A stretch of 64,000 bases of DNA from Pogostemon cablin (Eukaryota > Streptophyta > Magnoliopsida > Lamiales > Lamiaceae). The DNA lies in assembly GCA_023678885.1 (NCBI GenBank), contig CM042979.1, forward strand, positions 23,116,981-23,180,980, given 5' to 3'. Every line of letters starts with the position of its first letter. The first letter of the stretch is position 1. A program made the position numbers and the translations under genes. The notes beneath the pieces are model-generated. The model was not told the origin of the DNA, made no database searches, and saw only the letters and a list, made by a program, of their open reading frames with translations. This document shows positions 34,340 through 46,512 of this stretch, one piece after another.

Positions 34340-36920
34340 TTTTGAATTTTACTGCTTAAGAAAATACATGTGTGTTCTCACAATGGACGTCTCATGATGC
34401 CTATTAAAGTCTCTAGTGAAGAGATGAGAGGTTCATAGAAATATGATGGTCTCATGTAACTCTTCGGATACTTGAGTAAGTTAAAAGGCAGAAGATCATG
34501 ATTTAATTTGATGAATGAATTGGGAAAGCATGGAGTATAAATTGAAGGGAAACCTAGATCAATTTAATTCTTTGTGAATTGCCTAGATGTTTTTGAGTAA
34601 GTTCCACCTGAATTACAATAGGATGTATATGGTGGAAAACTTCTGGCAAAACATGTGGCAAAGGAAAGCCATTTTCATCATAATGTGAACAAGTTTTATA
34701 TCTTATTCACTAGTTGTTTAAAACATGATTAGTGATGGCATTTACTGACACGAAGTGTGTAGATACTGGAATCACTAAATGTTTATTACTAAGTGAGGAT
34801 AAGATTGTTATGACATGGGTAAAACTACAAGAGTAGTGGCTATTGCAGTGGGAGTTGTTTATTTATCTTACGATATGAATAAACGTTTGATTTTATGAAA
34901 TTGTCTTTACGTACATTTTCATAGAAAGAATTTGATTTCGGTTTCTATTCATTAATAGATGGATGCTCAATTTCATTTAAATGACATGGTCATTAAAATG
35001 AATGAAAGAGTTGTAATCTGTTATGGTACGTTGGTGAACAATTTGTACACTCTTAAATCATGTTTATTCCCTGGATGCGACAAATAGTAATTAATAATGA
35101 GTCTTCTAATCTAGTAAGAGAAAGGTACCTTCGGAAATGAATTTCCCACCTTAATGGTGTGACGAATAGAAGGAATAGCACTCTTATGGTAGTGATTAGA
35201 TAGATGATGAATTATTTGGAATTACTAAATTCATTTTATGGATATGCCCTAGGAACAGTAATTCGTAAGAATGTTTATCTGTTTGTGGGATATCCTAGAA
35301 AAATGAAGGATGATTTATTTAGTCCACAAGATCGAAGAGTGATTGTTAACATAAACACTAGATTTTTGGAAAAGGACTATGTAATAAATCAAATACCCAT
35401 GTATAAGTTGTTCTAAAGGAAGTGAGAGGAAAACACGAAGTATTAGTACCAAGTGTACAAGAGGATATACCACAAGGTAAACTGCGACGCGTGTCACATC
35501 TGATATACAATTGCGTGTAGTGTCTTCTCGTAGTGGGAAGGTTGTTCTAACACCTGATAGATATATGTTTTGGGAGAGTCGTGAGGCTTGGTCCCTAGTA
35601 AACATGGAGTTAACCCACGGATACGACGAAGCACTACAAGTTAGAAATGCCTAAATCTTAACAAATTGCAATAAATGTTGAAATAGAATCAATAGATTCT
35701 AAATAAGATCTGGATGATTGTAGAACCACGGATGGTGTGAAAACCATTGGAAGTGGTCATACAAAATAAAAGAGGATCATACGGTAAGGTGAAAACCTTA
35801 TAAGTAAAGCTTGTTGGGAAAAGGTATACTCAGAAAGAAAGGGTTCGATTATGAGAAAACCTGTTCGCCAGTAGCTATGCTTATGTTGATCCGGACTCTT
35901 TTATCTGTGTATTGAAAAGAGTGATGGAAACGTGGTGGTATTACTTGTACTATACATAGATATTATCTTGCTCATTGGAGATAATGAAAGAGTATTATCG
36001 GGCGTATGGGGTATGGTTAATAAAGCGGTATAAGATGAAGGACTTAAGAGGAGCAAAAATATCCTTTTGATCAAAGTAATACGGATCACAAGAAAGGATG
36101 TTATGCTTATCTCAAGCTTCATGAAATGATACAATCCTTACTCGTTTTAGCATGTGACTTTATCTAAGGAAATGTGTCTTGAGACACAAAAGGAAGATAA
36201 AGGAGATGAAAGCAGTTCCTTATGCTTCGATAAATGAGGAAGCCTAATCTAAGGAATGCTATACATGAGTATGGATATCTGTTTTGCTAAATGCATGAAC
36301 AGTGGGTATCAACGTAACCTGGAACAAGAATGATGAGCTGTGGTAAGACATATATAAAGTGCCTGAGAAGGACTGGAAATTATATGTAAGCTTACTGGAC
36401 AGATTCACTGCTTCTTGTGGATTACGTAGATTCAGATTTTTTAGTCAGATTGGACGGCAGTAAATCCACCTCAAGGTTATGTGTTTAATTTTAGGAAGTT
36501 GAGTCATAATGTGGAGGAGTGTTATATAGAAATGTATTTCAGACTTCGGACTCCATATGGAAAGATGATAAATTGGAGCCTATGAGGCAACCAATGTATC
36601 TGTATGACTCTAGAAACTTCATGATGGACTTTGATGTGATTCTAAGTTTGCCCAAAGTTATCACAATTTATATTGATGATATTGGTGCAGTTGCAAACTT
36701 GAAGGAATCACAAGTCCATAAGGCAATTAAACACATGGAGCGCAAGTACCACATGTTACGAGAAATCGTATGATGAGGGGAAGGTTGTTGTTACCTAGAT
36801 TGCATCGGATGATGACCTAGTAAATCCATTTACAAGGACATTCAGGCAAGAGCTTTTAATGGTCGTGTAGTGGGAGTGGGAATCAGATGTATGGCAGAAG
36901 ACATGACAGCATAGTCTTTT
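34340..36920 (+). pseudogene. gag-pol remnant of C1-d
   Basis: Gag remnant is at about 34490-34720 and protease-like sequence at about 34840-34960. The integrase C-terminal part and linker are at about 35140-35416 (NSFYGYAL, FVGYPRK, FSPQDRRVIVNINTRFL). The RT palm fragment is at about 35930-36010, and RNase H at 36415-36780 (DDIGAVANLKESQVHKAIKH). The stop after 'MYKLF' at 35416 is shared with C1-a and C1-b. The integrase catalytic core and the RT region around the first catalytic Asp are deleted. Confidence 0.8.
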
Positions 36921-36936
36921 AGTATAAGTGGGAGAT

Positions 36937-38323
36937 TGTTGGATTGTATACTAAAAGTCTAGCTTTTTGTATGAACAATATTATAACAATTAATTTGAAA
37001 TGAGAATCATATGATCAAATGATTGCATCTTATAATTTATTTATATGTTCGATGCAATAGTCCACTTACTTTATATTGTAGATAATATGTTGTGCGACAA
37101 CACGCGGAAGATCATATTATTGGTTTCCTTATAAAGTATAAACAGATGCTCACAACTGAGATAGACGGGGACTCTCTATCGGGATGGTTGTAGTGTGGTT
37201 TGGTATTAGCTTGTCTTGGCTTTAGAATCACATTAGTGCACTTGTGTGTATTGAGCAGGACCGCTTGAGATCGTTCGACTTATACTGACTTATAGGAGAA
37301 CTTGATCTCAGTTACTATGGAAGTTCGTGCTCTTAATCCCTATACAATAACCTCGACACGTAGGGCAGTATGTATTTCTTTGATTCATCAATGGGTGAGA
37401 TTTACATGTAATTAAATCAACAAACTCGATGAGTTGGGAAGTAGTGCTGTCTCTATGGTGTGCTGTTGATTGTAGAAGGAATCCGTGTCCGTCATAGGTT
37501 GATGATGTCCCCTTGAGGAGCTCATAAGGATTATCATGTAAACCCTGCAGGTGGAATTTATTCCGGCATGATAATGAGGTTGAGTGGTACTACTCTTGGA
37601 TGAGATATTAATTAATTGAGTTGTCAGTAACTTAAATTAATTAATGGACATTGTATATCTTAAACATGGGGAGACTAACGGGCTCATAATAAGAAGGAGC
37701 CCAAAACGTAATTTTGGGATTGGTACGGTAGTGCAGTAATAATATTTTAGTGGAATATATTATTATTATTGGACTTAAGTATAAGCTTTGGGCTAAGCTT
37801 GGATACTTAAGCCCAATGGAGGCCCAACCCAATTTCTCCTCCTGGTCCCTGCTGTAGCCCATGTATATAAGTCACCTCAGTTTGTTCTAAACCTAACTCT
37901 GCACCTAACATACGAGAGAGAGAGTGAACAGCAGATTGAGTAGGTCTCGTAGATCGTCGCCCACACGACGTCGAGATCGGACTTGGGACATACAGCAGAA
38001 GACCGGAAGGTCGTTTGCTGCTGCAGTTTGTCATGTTCCAAAATTCATATAAAATCGTACAGTTCTTCGATTTTGATGTATTATATACTGATGGAAAGCC
38101 GTCGAAGAGAGGATCGTCTGAGCACAAAGATCACTTAATTCCGACATCAGAAGAGGAACTTATGGCTATTCTCGTGGGACTGCGCAGACTGCCAGCGAGA
38201 ATTCAACCTCTACATCAACCCTTGGTGAAAGGTAATGCGTTTCATGTTTACTTGCTTCCGCTGCTTGTTAGAAATACATGGAACCCTAACGGGTCACGTT
38301 AACCAAACGATCGAGCGCCAACA
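36937..38323 (+). repeat. 3' LTR of C1-d
   Basis: A 1387-bp direct repeat of 30370-31756, preceded by the same 'aagtgggagat' purine tract and followed by the second CTCTC target copy. Confidence 0.95.
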
Positions 38324-39751
38324 CTCTCTAGTAGGTCGAACTAACATTGCTGAGCTTGCAGGAAAGAGGATTCGACCACGACTCGAGTGGTTCGACCTGT
38401 CCATCAGGTCAAACCATGGTCGAACCAGTTTGCAGAAAAGAGGATTCGACCACGATGTTTGAGTTCGACTTGCCAGTTGGTCGAATCGGGAGCGGGAGTT
38501 GTCCAGTGATGAGGTTCGATCTGGGGTTCGACCAAGGCCTAAGTGGTTCGACCTGTCCAGAAGGTCGAACCTGTGTAGAATTCTTCCAGTAGTGGGGTTC
38601 GACCTGGGGTTCGACCTGTGGCCAGTTGTTCGACCTGTTTGACGTGGTCGAACCTATGCGCGAGAACTTACCTTATCCGGATTTTAGAGGTCGAAACGCG
38701 TGAGATCACTTAGAAAGCCCATTCCAAGCCCTAGAGACGTGATTACAAGTATAAAAGGAGGCTCATACAGACAAGAAGAGAGCTTTTGATCATCAATCAT
38801 AAGAGAGACAAGAGTAGAGGTGGTGATCCATCCGGAGGGCTGTGACAGAGGTTCGCTGAAGGTTCAAGTAAGAATGATCAATCTAACCATGATTGTTCCT
38901 AGATCAATCATGGGCTAGAACCACCTTGGTAGTTCTAGGGTTATGAAAGTTTCATGATGTAATTCGTATTTCGTGTGTAAAACTCCGTACAACACTACAT
39001 GTGGTTTGTTTTATATAAGATTGCATATTTAATCCATACTCATAGTCATTTTGTGCATCAATGATCGTTGTGTAGAGTCTGAATACATAACATAGTTATT
39101 GATTGAGTGCGTTCACTACTGAGCAGGGTTTATTGTTATAATTCTAAGTGAAGGGATTCCGAAGTCTTATTAGAACCGTCTTATATGAATATTCATGAAT
39201 TGAATTAAATTCGGGTTGATGAATAGGATGAAGACTATAACTTTATAGTACCTAAAAAGGGAGATCAAATCGGGTTAGATTCTAGACGTAGAAGATAATT
39301 GATTATGATAGTACCTAGAAAGGGGGGTGAAGTATATCTCTTGCTCCGAGGTTATTCACACGTGTTACACGCATGTTTACTTGTGTCTATAGAGTAGATA
39401 TGCATGGTTTAGTGATGCGTCCACAAACCACAGGGCAGAGTCGGACACCATCACATGAAAATACGAATTACTAATGAAACTGGATGACCCGACGAACTAC
39501 CTATTATTCTTATTGATCACAACTCACTTTTCTCTACTCTTACTATTTCTTTTTGCTATTTCGATTAGAAGTTATTATCCATTAAACCTTTACAATTACC
39601 AAACATAGTCTAAAATATACTAGAAGATAACAAAATTGATATTTAACCGTCCCTTGGGTTCGATATTGTAACTTGGTCATCTTCGCAACTACAATTGATA
39701 TCCTTATACTTGAGGATTAATTTGTGTGTTGAGAAAACCCCTATCAGTATT

Positions 39752-42300
39752 CTTATTTTTTTTTCAACTCACTTTAGTAGAAAGCTTGGTGATCGTCTAA
39801 GTGTAATTGGTGAATTCTCTAGAAAAAAATTGTCTGATCTAGATAATGATTTTCTTATTGCTCCTTTTCTAGAAATAGAGATTAAAGATGTTTTTTAGAG
39901 CTGGACAGTCCAAAGAGTCCTGGACTAAACCAATTTAATTTCAAGTTATTAATAGAGTTTTGGGAGCTACTAAAACCAGATTTCCTAATATTCTTCAACA
40001 AATTCTATTAGTATGGTCTTCTTGTGCGTGGGATAAATTCATCTTTCATTGTGTTGATTCCTAAAAAAGGGGGTCCAATTGCACTGAATGACTATAGGTC
40101 TATTTTATTGATTAGATATGTATACAAAGTTCTCTCAAGCTACTTGCTAAGACTTTATCCAAAGTGATGGACAAGATTATATAAGAAAGTCAAAGTGCTT
40201 TTGTTAGCAATAGGTATATCCTTGATGGTGTCGTGATATTTAATGAAGCTTTAGAGGAGGCAAAAAGATAAAACTGCAAAGAATATCCTTTAAGATAGAC
40301 TTTACAAAGGCGTATGACTCGATTGATTGGGATTTTCTTGATCTTATGTAAGAGAGAATGAACTTATGTACTAAGTGGAGAGTGGATTTGAGAATGCGTC
40401 TCTACAGCAATTGCTATATTACTTATTAATGGGAGCGGACTGGGTGAGTTCAAGTTGGAACACGGTCTGAGACAAGGTGACCCGTTATTGCAATTCTTAT
40501 ACCTCATAGTTGCAGAAACTCTGAATTCTATGGTGTCCGAGGCAATTGGGAATATAAAATCTTTGAAGCTACAAAATTGAGAAGAGATAAGGAGAGGGTT
40601 TCTTTATTGCAGTATGCAAATGACATCACGTTCATTGGGAAAGAAAGTACAAAAAACACATTGGTTATGGGATGTATTCTAAAAAGTTTTGAACTTCTAT
40701 CTTGGCTCAAAGTGAACAATAACAAGTGTAGTCTCATGGGAATTAATGTGTAGAGAATCATTAGTGGAAATGGACTCTATTCTTAACTGCGATGTTAGTT
40801 CGGTACCTTTCTCATACCTCGGTATGCAAGTTGGTAGTAATTAATCATAGAAGAGTTGATAGTTGGAACCTTTTAATACAAAATGTGTAGAAGAAGCTGA
40901 GCATGTGGGATGGAGAGAAGTTGTCTACGGATGAGAAAACTACTCTCTTGAAATCGGTACATTCTTCCCTACCTGTTTATTATTTTTCTTTTTATCTCAT
41001 CCCAGACATTGCTCTACAATCTGTTTAGTCACTACAATATAAGTTTTTATGGGGGTGGCGATGAGAATAATTATAAAATTGCATGGTTAAATTGACATAC
41101 AATTTGCAAGTAAAAATCTGTGGGTGGTTTAGGAGTAAAAACTCTAAAACTTTTCAATAGAGCACTCATGGGATAATGTATTTGGAGATTTTTGATGTAA
41201 AAAGATAATTTATGGGTAAAGGTGATCCATCCATCCATGGAGGGCTAGGGATCAAGGAAGGAAGTGTTAACAAAGGGTTGAAAGAAAATTTGTGGTTTAG
41301 ATGGTGGAAAGATGTGATTGCTAATGGTGTTGGAGAGAAAGGTAGATGGTTTTAGAAGAGCTTAGAGCTTAAAATTTATAATGGATTAAATACTAAGTTT
41401 TTGTGTGATTTGTGGGTAGGAAATTTGTCCCTAAAAACTCAATTCACAAGACTTTTCAATATTTCTCGTGATAAAAAATGCTCACTTAGAATATTAGGAG
41501 GTTGGGTTGATGGAGTTTAGGTGTGGTCGTGGGAGTGGAGAAGAGAGCTATTTGATGTGGAGGCTACCATATTTGATCAATTTTTATCTTGTTTGAGTAT
41601 GTTCCCTTTGAAAAAAGATAAACTAAACACATGGTGGTGGAAAATGGAAAAGAGTGGATGCTACAAAGCTAAGAGTGCTTATGATGCTTTGATATTTCTT
41701 AATAACAATCATGAGAATGAATTAGTTTTAGAGGAGTTGTGCTAAATATGGAATAACTTGCTCCTTATAAGGCATCTACAATAGCATGGAGACTCCTTTG
41801 AAATCAATTTCCTGCGAACTCTAACTTGCAAAATGTCTAGTGTGTGGTAATGGCGAGGAAAATTCTTATCATCTTTTTATTTGTTGTGATAAGGTGTAGG
41901 AAGTGTGGATTGAATTTTACTCATGGTTGAAATTATTTTGGGTTTCACACAATGAAATCAAGAAATATTTTCTTCATCATTCTGCTATTATTGATGGTAA
42001 GAAAGGAAATAACATCGCTAGAACCTTATGGATATACATTGTATGGATTATTTGAAAGTGGGAAAATAGAATAATTTTTTTATAATTGGTGTTGGGATAG
42101 GGGTAAAGTGGTGGATGAGATCAAAAGGAAGTTACAGAGTTGGAGTTCATCAATTTATATTCAAATTAATTTTTCTTTCTTTTTATGATTGTATTGAAAA
42201 TCTGAAATTAGCTTAGCAAACATTTCATTAATTTTTAGTACTTTGTATTTGTATTGATGGTGCGTCATGTACAAATTTTTTTATTGAACTTTACTTGCCC
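39752..42300 (+). pseudogene. LINE ORF2, reverse transcriptase and C-terminal part
   Basis: L1-type RT motifs occur in order across several frames: SAFVSNRYILDGVVIFNEAL (about 40195-40250), FTKAYDSIDWDFL (about 40298), LRQGDPLLQF (about 40467), and QYANDITF (about 40612), the YADD catalytic box altered to YAND. SYLGMQVG follows at about 40810. A zinc-finger-associated region (NTWWWKMEKSGCYKAKSAYD, about 41625) is at 41521-41745. The enzyme would copy LINE RNA into DNA at the nicked target. It is dead here. It continues from the endonuclease half at 28741-30120. Confidence 0.85.
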
Positions 42301-42310
42301 AAAAAAAAAA

Positions 42311-43290
42311 GTCTAGTGTCTAGATAGTTTATGGTTGGGTGATAGCATACTTAAATTGTCTCAATGAACACTATTGTGCGAATATGAAATTCAAGAAAGT
42401 TAGAGACTAGTCTGTATAATGTATTCTGCCTTTGTATATTATTGTACAACATCATATTATTTATTCTACCATCATTTTCGGAAGCCGTCCATCGCTGTTG
42501 CAAGTCCAGAATTGCTGCAATGAAGAGCCATCGAACCAGTCGAAAATCTACTGCTTTTTTTAAAATTATTTTATAAGGTAGATTTTTTTTTGTGATCTAG
42601 ATTTAGTTGAGGAAAAAGGGGGGGGGGGGGGAATTGGTTTTAGAGAAATGAGGAAATCAACATACATCATGTAAATAAGAATGGAAGAATAATTTATTGC
42701 TTATTTTGAATAGGGGTAATATAGAGATGTTAAAATGTTGATTTTTAGTTATGGTTAATTTAGTTTTTTCATTGTATTTAACTATAATTAGATTATAAAA
42801 TTGTGATCGTGTAGTAATTAACCCTCAATTCAACTAAATTTAAATATCAAATTTTAGATTTTTATTCTCAAATAATATAAAAAAGTCCCTAAAAATTGCT
42901 GCTAATTAATGAAAAAAATTAATTTTATATATAATATAAATATAGATTTAATTAAAAAATCATATTTTAAATTATTTATAATTATATATTTTATGTGATG
43001 TTAAATTTAAAATTAAATAATATAAAATTATTTTAAAATGATATGATTCAAGATATACAACAAATTATATAGGGACATATAAGTAATATCACAATTTATT
43101 CATAACACTACTGTTAATTACCAAATATTATATAGAGTACTATTAATACTTTTTATATATTTACCAAACAAACATATTTATACATATTATGTATATAATA
43201 TTCAATTTCTTAAGTACTCTCTTATTTTATTTTACTTATCAAATGAAGTGAACGACACATTTTGTAGATAATATGACAAAAGGGGTATAT
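42311..43290. other. AT-rich intergenic sequence
   Basis: There is no recognisable gene or repeat apart from the likely LINE target duplication at its left edge and a run of about 13 G near 42618-42631. Much of 42740-43250 is very AT-rich. Confidence 0.6.
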
Positions 43291-43300
43291 ATTAAGCATG

Positions 43301-43644
43301 GGGATAATTTCATATTTAATCCCATAAGAATGACTCAATGCCAAAAAGGTCCCAAAATTGGCAGATTTAGTCCTATAGGAATTTTTCATCAAAATCTGTT
43401 AATAGTTGATGAAATATTCTGAACCATTAACAAGACCAAAATGGACTATGTCTATTTTGAAAGACAGAAAATAATATAAATTTGGTAGTTATATTAATAT
43501 AAGTTAATTTGGGATAAAAATTTTCGAAAATTATGATTATAATATTCTTATGGGACCAAAACCCTATCTATGTGACTAGTGTATTCCTACGGGACTATAA
43601 TAGAATTAAAGGAATCCTTATGGGACCAAATATGATATTTTTTC
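43301..43644. mobile_element. Mutator-type MITE
   Basis: The ends form an inverted repeat of about 28 bp with 22 matches by eye; the best part is CATATTTAATCCCATAAG against CATATTTGGTCCCATAAG. The flanks are ATTAAGCATG (43291-43300) and ATTAAGTATG (43645-43654), a 9-10-bp target duplication with one mismatch, which points to Mutator-type transposition. At 344 bp it has no coding capacity. Confidence 0.7.
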
Positions 43645-43696
43645 ATTAAGTATGTAATATTTTTATGGAGATAAGGTAGTAATATGGATTGCTATT

Positions 43697-45300
43697 TGAT
43701 GAGTAATATTTTCACCTAGATTTTAGTGTCTTTTTATATGTGTTTTCGTATATTTTTATCCGTATTTTATGTGTTATTTGGTTGTGTTATGTGTTTTTAT
43801 GGAAATATGTGTGAATGAGCTTAAACCTATAATTTTTACTTTTTATTTGATGCTATATATGATAAGGAAGACGTAGGAAAAAGCGGATCTCAATTCGGAG
43901 TTGAAACGAAGGAGAACGAGCCAAAACAGTGAAGAAAAATAGGAGCCAGCACCAACACGGGCCGTGTAGCCAACACGGCCCTGTAAGAGATGGCCGTGCG
44001 GCGACACCAGTTTGTTCAACACGGGCACCTTAAGGCCGTGTCCAGTCACACAAGTCGTGTTGGCAGCACGAGCCGTGTCATCAACACGGCCCTGTAAGCA
44101 GAGGCCGTGTGCCGACATCAGAAGACACAACACGGCTACCTTATGGCCGTGTTACCAAGCACGACTCGTGCTGTGTAAATTCTTGGAAAAAAAATCAGAA
44201 TCCTTCTAGAAGCCTCCCAAGGGGTATAAATACCCAATACTTCAATATGTGAGAGAGGATCCGAAATTCCACCTTCCCCACACACCTCACACACCATTTC
44301 CTCCATTTTTCACCTTCATCTTCATCCATTCACCATCCTTTGGATCTACAATCATCCAATCATCAAAACCTTCATCAAATTGAAGAAAAGAAGCAAGGAA
44401 GAGAGGAAGATTGCAAGGAAAGGAAGAAGATCACCATTGAAGCTCTTCAAGAGAGTTTTCATCCATACTTTGTAGTTAAACCTCATAGTTTCATCATGTT
44501 TTTGAAGGATCTTAATGTCTATGTTAATTTCCTTGTTAATATTGTAGGCTAATCTCCCTTGTGAGATTAGCAATATGAGAGTTGTTGGATAATTTTGGGG
44601 ATTTGTGTATTTTAATTCATATGTTGATTGGATCTATGATTTTCTACCATTGATTATTAATTGCTTGAATTGTATTGATGATTTGTGTGTTTAGTTGTTC
44701 TAGATATGTGATTAGATTGAGAAATCAATTATATGATTAGGATAATTAAGTGAATCATTTCATCAAAAACTTCATGTGCATTATAGATTGTGAAGAGATT
44801 GAGAAGTCCTTCATAGTTTAGAACCCTTCGGTAGGACATGTGATTGGTTTGATCGAGAGATTGATTAATTGTGTGAAGGGACTCTCATTTAAGCTTAGTA
44901 CCTAGTTGGAATTGTTTAAGTGAGAACCAATCCATTGAGCTATTTGATATTCATATCATATCCATCTCGTGAGGGAGTTTAGGTGATCTTAGTGTTGGCC
45001 CTTAGTCTACAATCCATGATACATATGAATTTGATACATAATTCCTAGAATTTCCACTTCTTAATTGTTGTTAATCTCACTTTTAATCAATTTAGTAAAC
45101 CACTTTCCATCATCATCTTGTTCGTTTGATCATTGATTGCATTAGATTACTTGTCATTTATTTGTTTACAACCAATTCCATTGATGATTCTTCTCTATAA
45201 AATTACAACAAACGTGAGATCGCTTAAGCACTAGTGCCTACCTCCCTTGGGTTTGATAATTTCTTGAATTGGTCATTCTCCACTAAACTATGACTAATCA
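43697..45300 (+). repeat. 5' LTR of the TR-GAG element
   Basis: It begins TGATGAGTAATATTTTCACC and ends 'tgactaatca'. The TATA box tataaata is at 44225-44232. Between them is the CACGGCC/GGCCGTG cluster (43951-44180). It keeps about 30 bp near 43810-43840 that the 3' LTR has lost. Confidence 0.95.
44225..44232 (+). promoter_or_regulatory. TATA box of the TR-GAG 5' LTR
   Basis: tataaata sits inside the symmetrical word ggggtataaataccc. The same word is in the 3' LTR (50940-50947) and in LTR B (16259-16266). Confidence 0.7.
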
Positions 45301-45302
45301 AA

Positions 45303-45320
45303 TGGCGCCGTTGCCGGGGA
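45303..45320 (+). other. primer binding site of the TR-GAG element
   Basis: TGGCGCCGTTGCCGGGGA starts two bases after the LTR end. This is the well-known Asp-tRNA-type primer site of plant Athila/Tat elements. Confidence 0.95.
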
Positions 45321-45450
45321 GGCAACGGTTGCTAGTAGCTTGAAGAAGGATCATTTTGAGTAATCTTAATAGAGACATTTTTTTATTTTATTTGTTTACT
45401 TGTATTTGCTTTGTGAAAATTTGTTCTAATTTCTCTTATCTTGAAGGTGT

Positions 45451-46512
45451 ATGCAAACGAGGTCAAAAGGGAATCAAGTCGAACCAATTGATCTAGAGCT
45501 TGAAAACATTTTGAGGAGAAGGAGAAGAGAGAACAAAACCAAAAATAGTGATCTTATGGAGAATTTTCAAGAAGATAATTGCGTGGAGATAGAGCATGAT
45601 GGGGAAGGAGGACACAATATGAACATGCATGACAACGCACCTCAATTCAATGCAAATCTTCCTCAACAAGCCTATCAAAATTATGGAGCTATGAACAACC
45701 AAGCTTTTCTTCAACAAATGGTGCAACAAGTTATAAGACAACAAGGCTTTCAACAAGCTTATGCTCCTCCACAACAAGCTTATGTGCCACCACCTCCACC
45801 TCCGGTGCAATATGGAATGCAAAATGATCAAAGGGTGATCCGGGATTTCTTCATGCCAAGGGCAATTCCACAAATGATGGGACCACCAATTCATGCCAAC
45901 AACTTTGAATTTAAAATGGGCTTAATTTCATTGGTGAGAGAGCAACAATTTAGTGGAGCTCCGAATGAAGATCCTAATGCTCATCTAGCTCAATTCGTTG
46001 AGATTGTCAACACCGTGAAGATGAATGGGGTGAGTGAAGATTGTATCAAGATGAGGTTGTTTCCGTTTTCTTTGAGGGATAGAGCTCAAACATGGCTCTC
46101 CACTATTACACCGGGTACGTGCAACACATGGGACGAGGTAGCACAAATGTTTTTGAACAAATACTTTCCACCTTCCAAGACGCTTCAAATGAAGAGCTTG
46201 ATCACTCAATTCAAGCAAATGCCTCAAGAGAGTTTTTATGAAGCGTGGGAAAGGTTTAAGGATATGCTACGCAAGTGTCCACAACATGGTTTCCTGGAGA
46301 ATCAACAAGTTGGATTTTTCTATCAAGGACTTGTGAATGGGCAAAGAGTGCTTGTTGATGCTTCGGCGGGTGGATCCATACTTGGAGTGACTCCGGAAAG
46401 GGCCATAAAATTTTTTGAAGAGATTGCTACAAATGTGTACCAATGGCCATCGGAGAGGGTAAGTGGATGCTATGGATTTGAAAGTTTTGATCAAGGCAAC
46501 ACTCGAGTGTGA
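45451..46512 (+). CDS. Gag, N-terminal part (Athila type)
   Basis: A 353-codon frame starts MQTRSKGNQ. Gag is the structural protein that forms virus-like particles and packages element RNA. A glutamine/proline-rich region (residues about 70-130, including a run of P) precedes the conserved retrotransposon Gag domain (about 150-300). Motifs there are LFPFSLRDRAQTWL, WDEVAQMFLNKYFPP and FYEAWERFKDMLRKCPQHG. The start is the first ATG after the primer site and leader, at 45451. The frame closes with TGA at 46510-46512, overlapping by four bases a frame that continues Gag. A normal Athila gag would run on without this break, so it is either a one-base lesion or a recoding site. Confidence 0.9.
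   Translation: MQTRSKGNQVEPIDLELENILRRRRRENKTKNSDLMENFQEDNCVEIEHDGEGGHNMNMHDNAPQFNANLPQQAYQNYGAMNNQAFLQQMVQQVIRQQGFQQAYAPPQQAYVPPPPPPVQYGMQNDQRVIRDFFMPRAIPQMMGPPIHANNFEFKMGLISLVREQQFSGAPNEDPNAHLAQFVEIVNTVKMNGVSEDCIKMRLFPFSLRDRAQTWLSTITPGTCNTWDEVAQMFLNKYFPPSKTLQMKSLITQFKQMPQESFYEAWERFKDMLRKCPQHGFLENQQVGFFYQGLVNGQRVLVDASAGGSILGVTPERAIKFFEEIATNVYQWPSERVSGCYGFESFDQGNTRV

Larger units (their letters stand above)
30370..38323 (+). mobile_element. Copia C1-d, full structure, lacks integrase core
   Basis: A 7954-bp element bounded by TGTTGG and CCAACA with a perfect target duplication CTCTC (30365-30369 and 38324-38328). Both LTRs are 1387 bp and differ at roughly 15 places by eye, so insertion was recent. 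Compared with C1-a it lacks the integrase core (about 465 bp, junction near 35138) and the N-terminal part of RT (junction near 35905). All other coding domains contain stops. It must have been copied and inserted with proteins supplied by another element. Confidence 0.95.
30121..39746 (+). mobile_element. solo Athila-like LTR D, interrupted by Copia C1-d
   Basis: It begins TGATGAGTGTGTAAATTCAC at 30121 and ends at 39746 with 'cccctatca'. Flanking 5-mers are atatt (30116-30120) and gtatt (39747-39751), four of five matching. Without the nested Copia it is about 1.67 kb. It has a TATA box (tataaaagg, 38750-38758). Upstream of that is a cluster of GGTTCGACC / GGTCGAACC words (30290-30369 and 38330-38660). 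No internal region exists, so it is a solo LTR. It sits inside the LINE ORF2. Confidence 0.8.
23636..42310 (+). mobile_element. L1-type LINE retrotransposon, split by nested insertions
   Basis: Endonuclease sequence at 28741-30120 and reverse transcriptase sequence at 39752-42300 are the two halves of one plus-strand L1-type ORF2. They are separated by solo LTR D and its nested Copia. The 3' end is a poly(A) run (42301-42310). It is followed by 'tagtgtctagatagttt' (42314-42330), which closely matches 'tagtgtctggataagttt' at 23618-23635, a likely target duplication of about 17 bp. That places the LINE start near 23636. Removing the inserts (LTR G, the TIR element, a solo C1 LTR, LTR D) leaves about 4.7 kb, plausible for a plant L1. 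23636-23725, 26161-26583 and 27269-27493 would be its 5' part; I recognise no ORF1 domain there. Confidence 0.7.

Noticed and set aside
42618..42631. A G-run as a possible G-quadruplex or regulatory site
   Set aside because: A single homopolymer of about 13 G in AT-rich spacer has no context that supports a function, and its length may be a sequencing artefact.
46509..46511. GTG as a true translation start for the second gag frame
   Set aside because: Plant cytoplasmic translation rarely starts at GTG, and the frame clearly continues Gag, so a frameshift is more likely.
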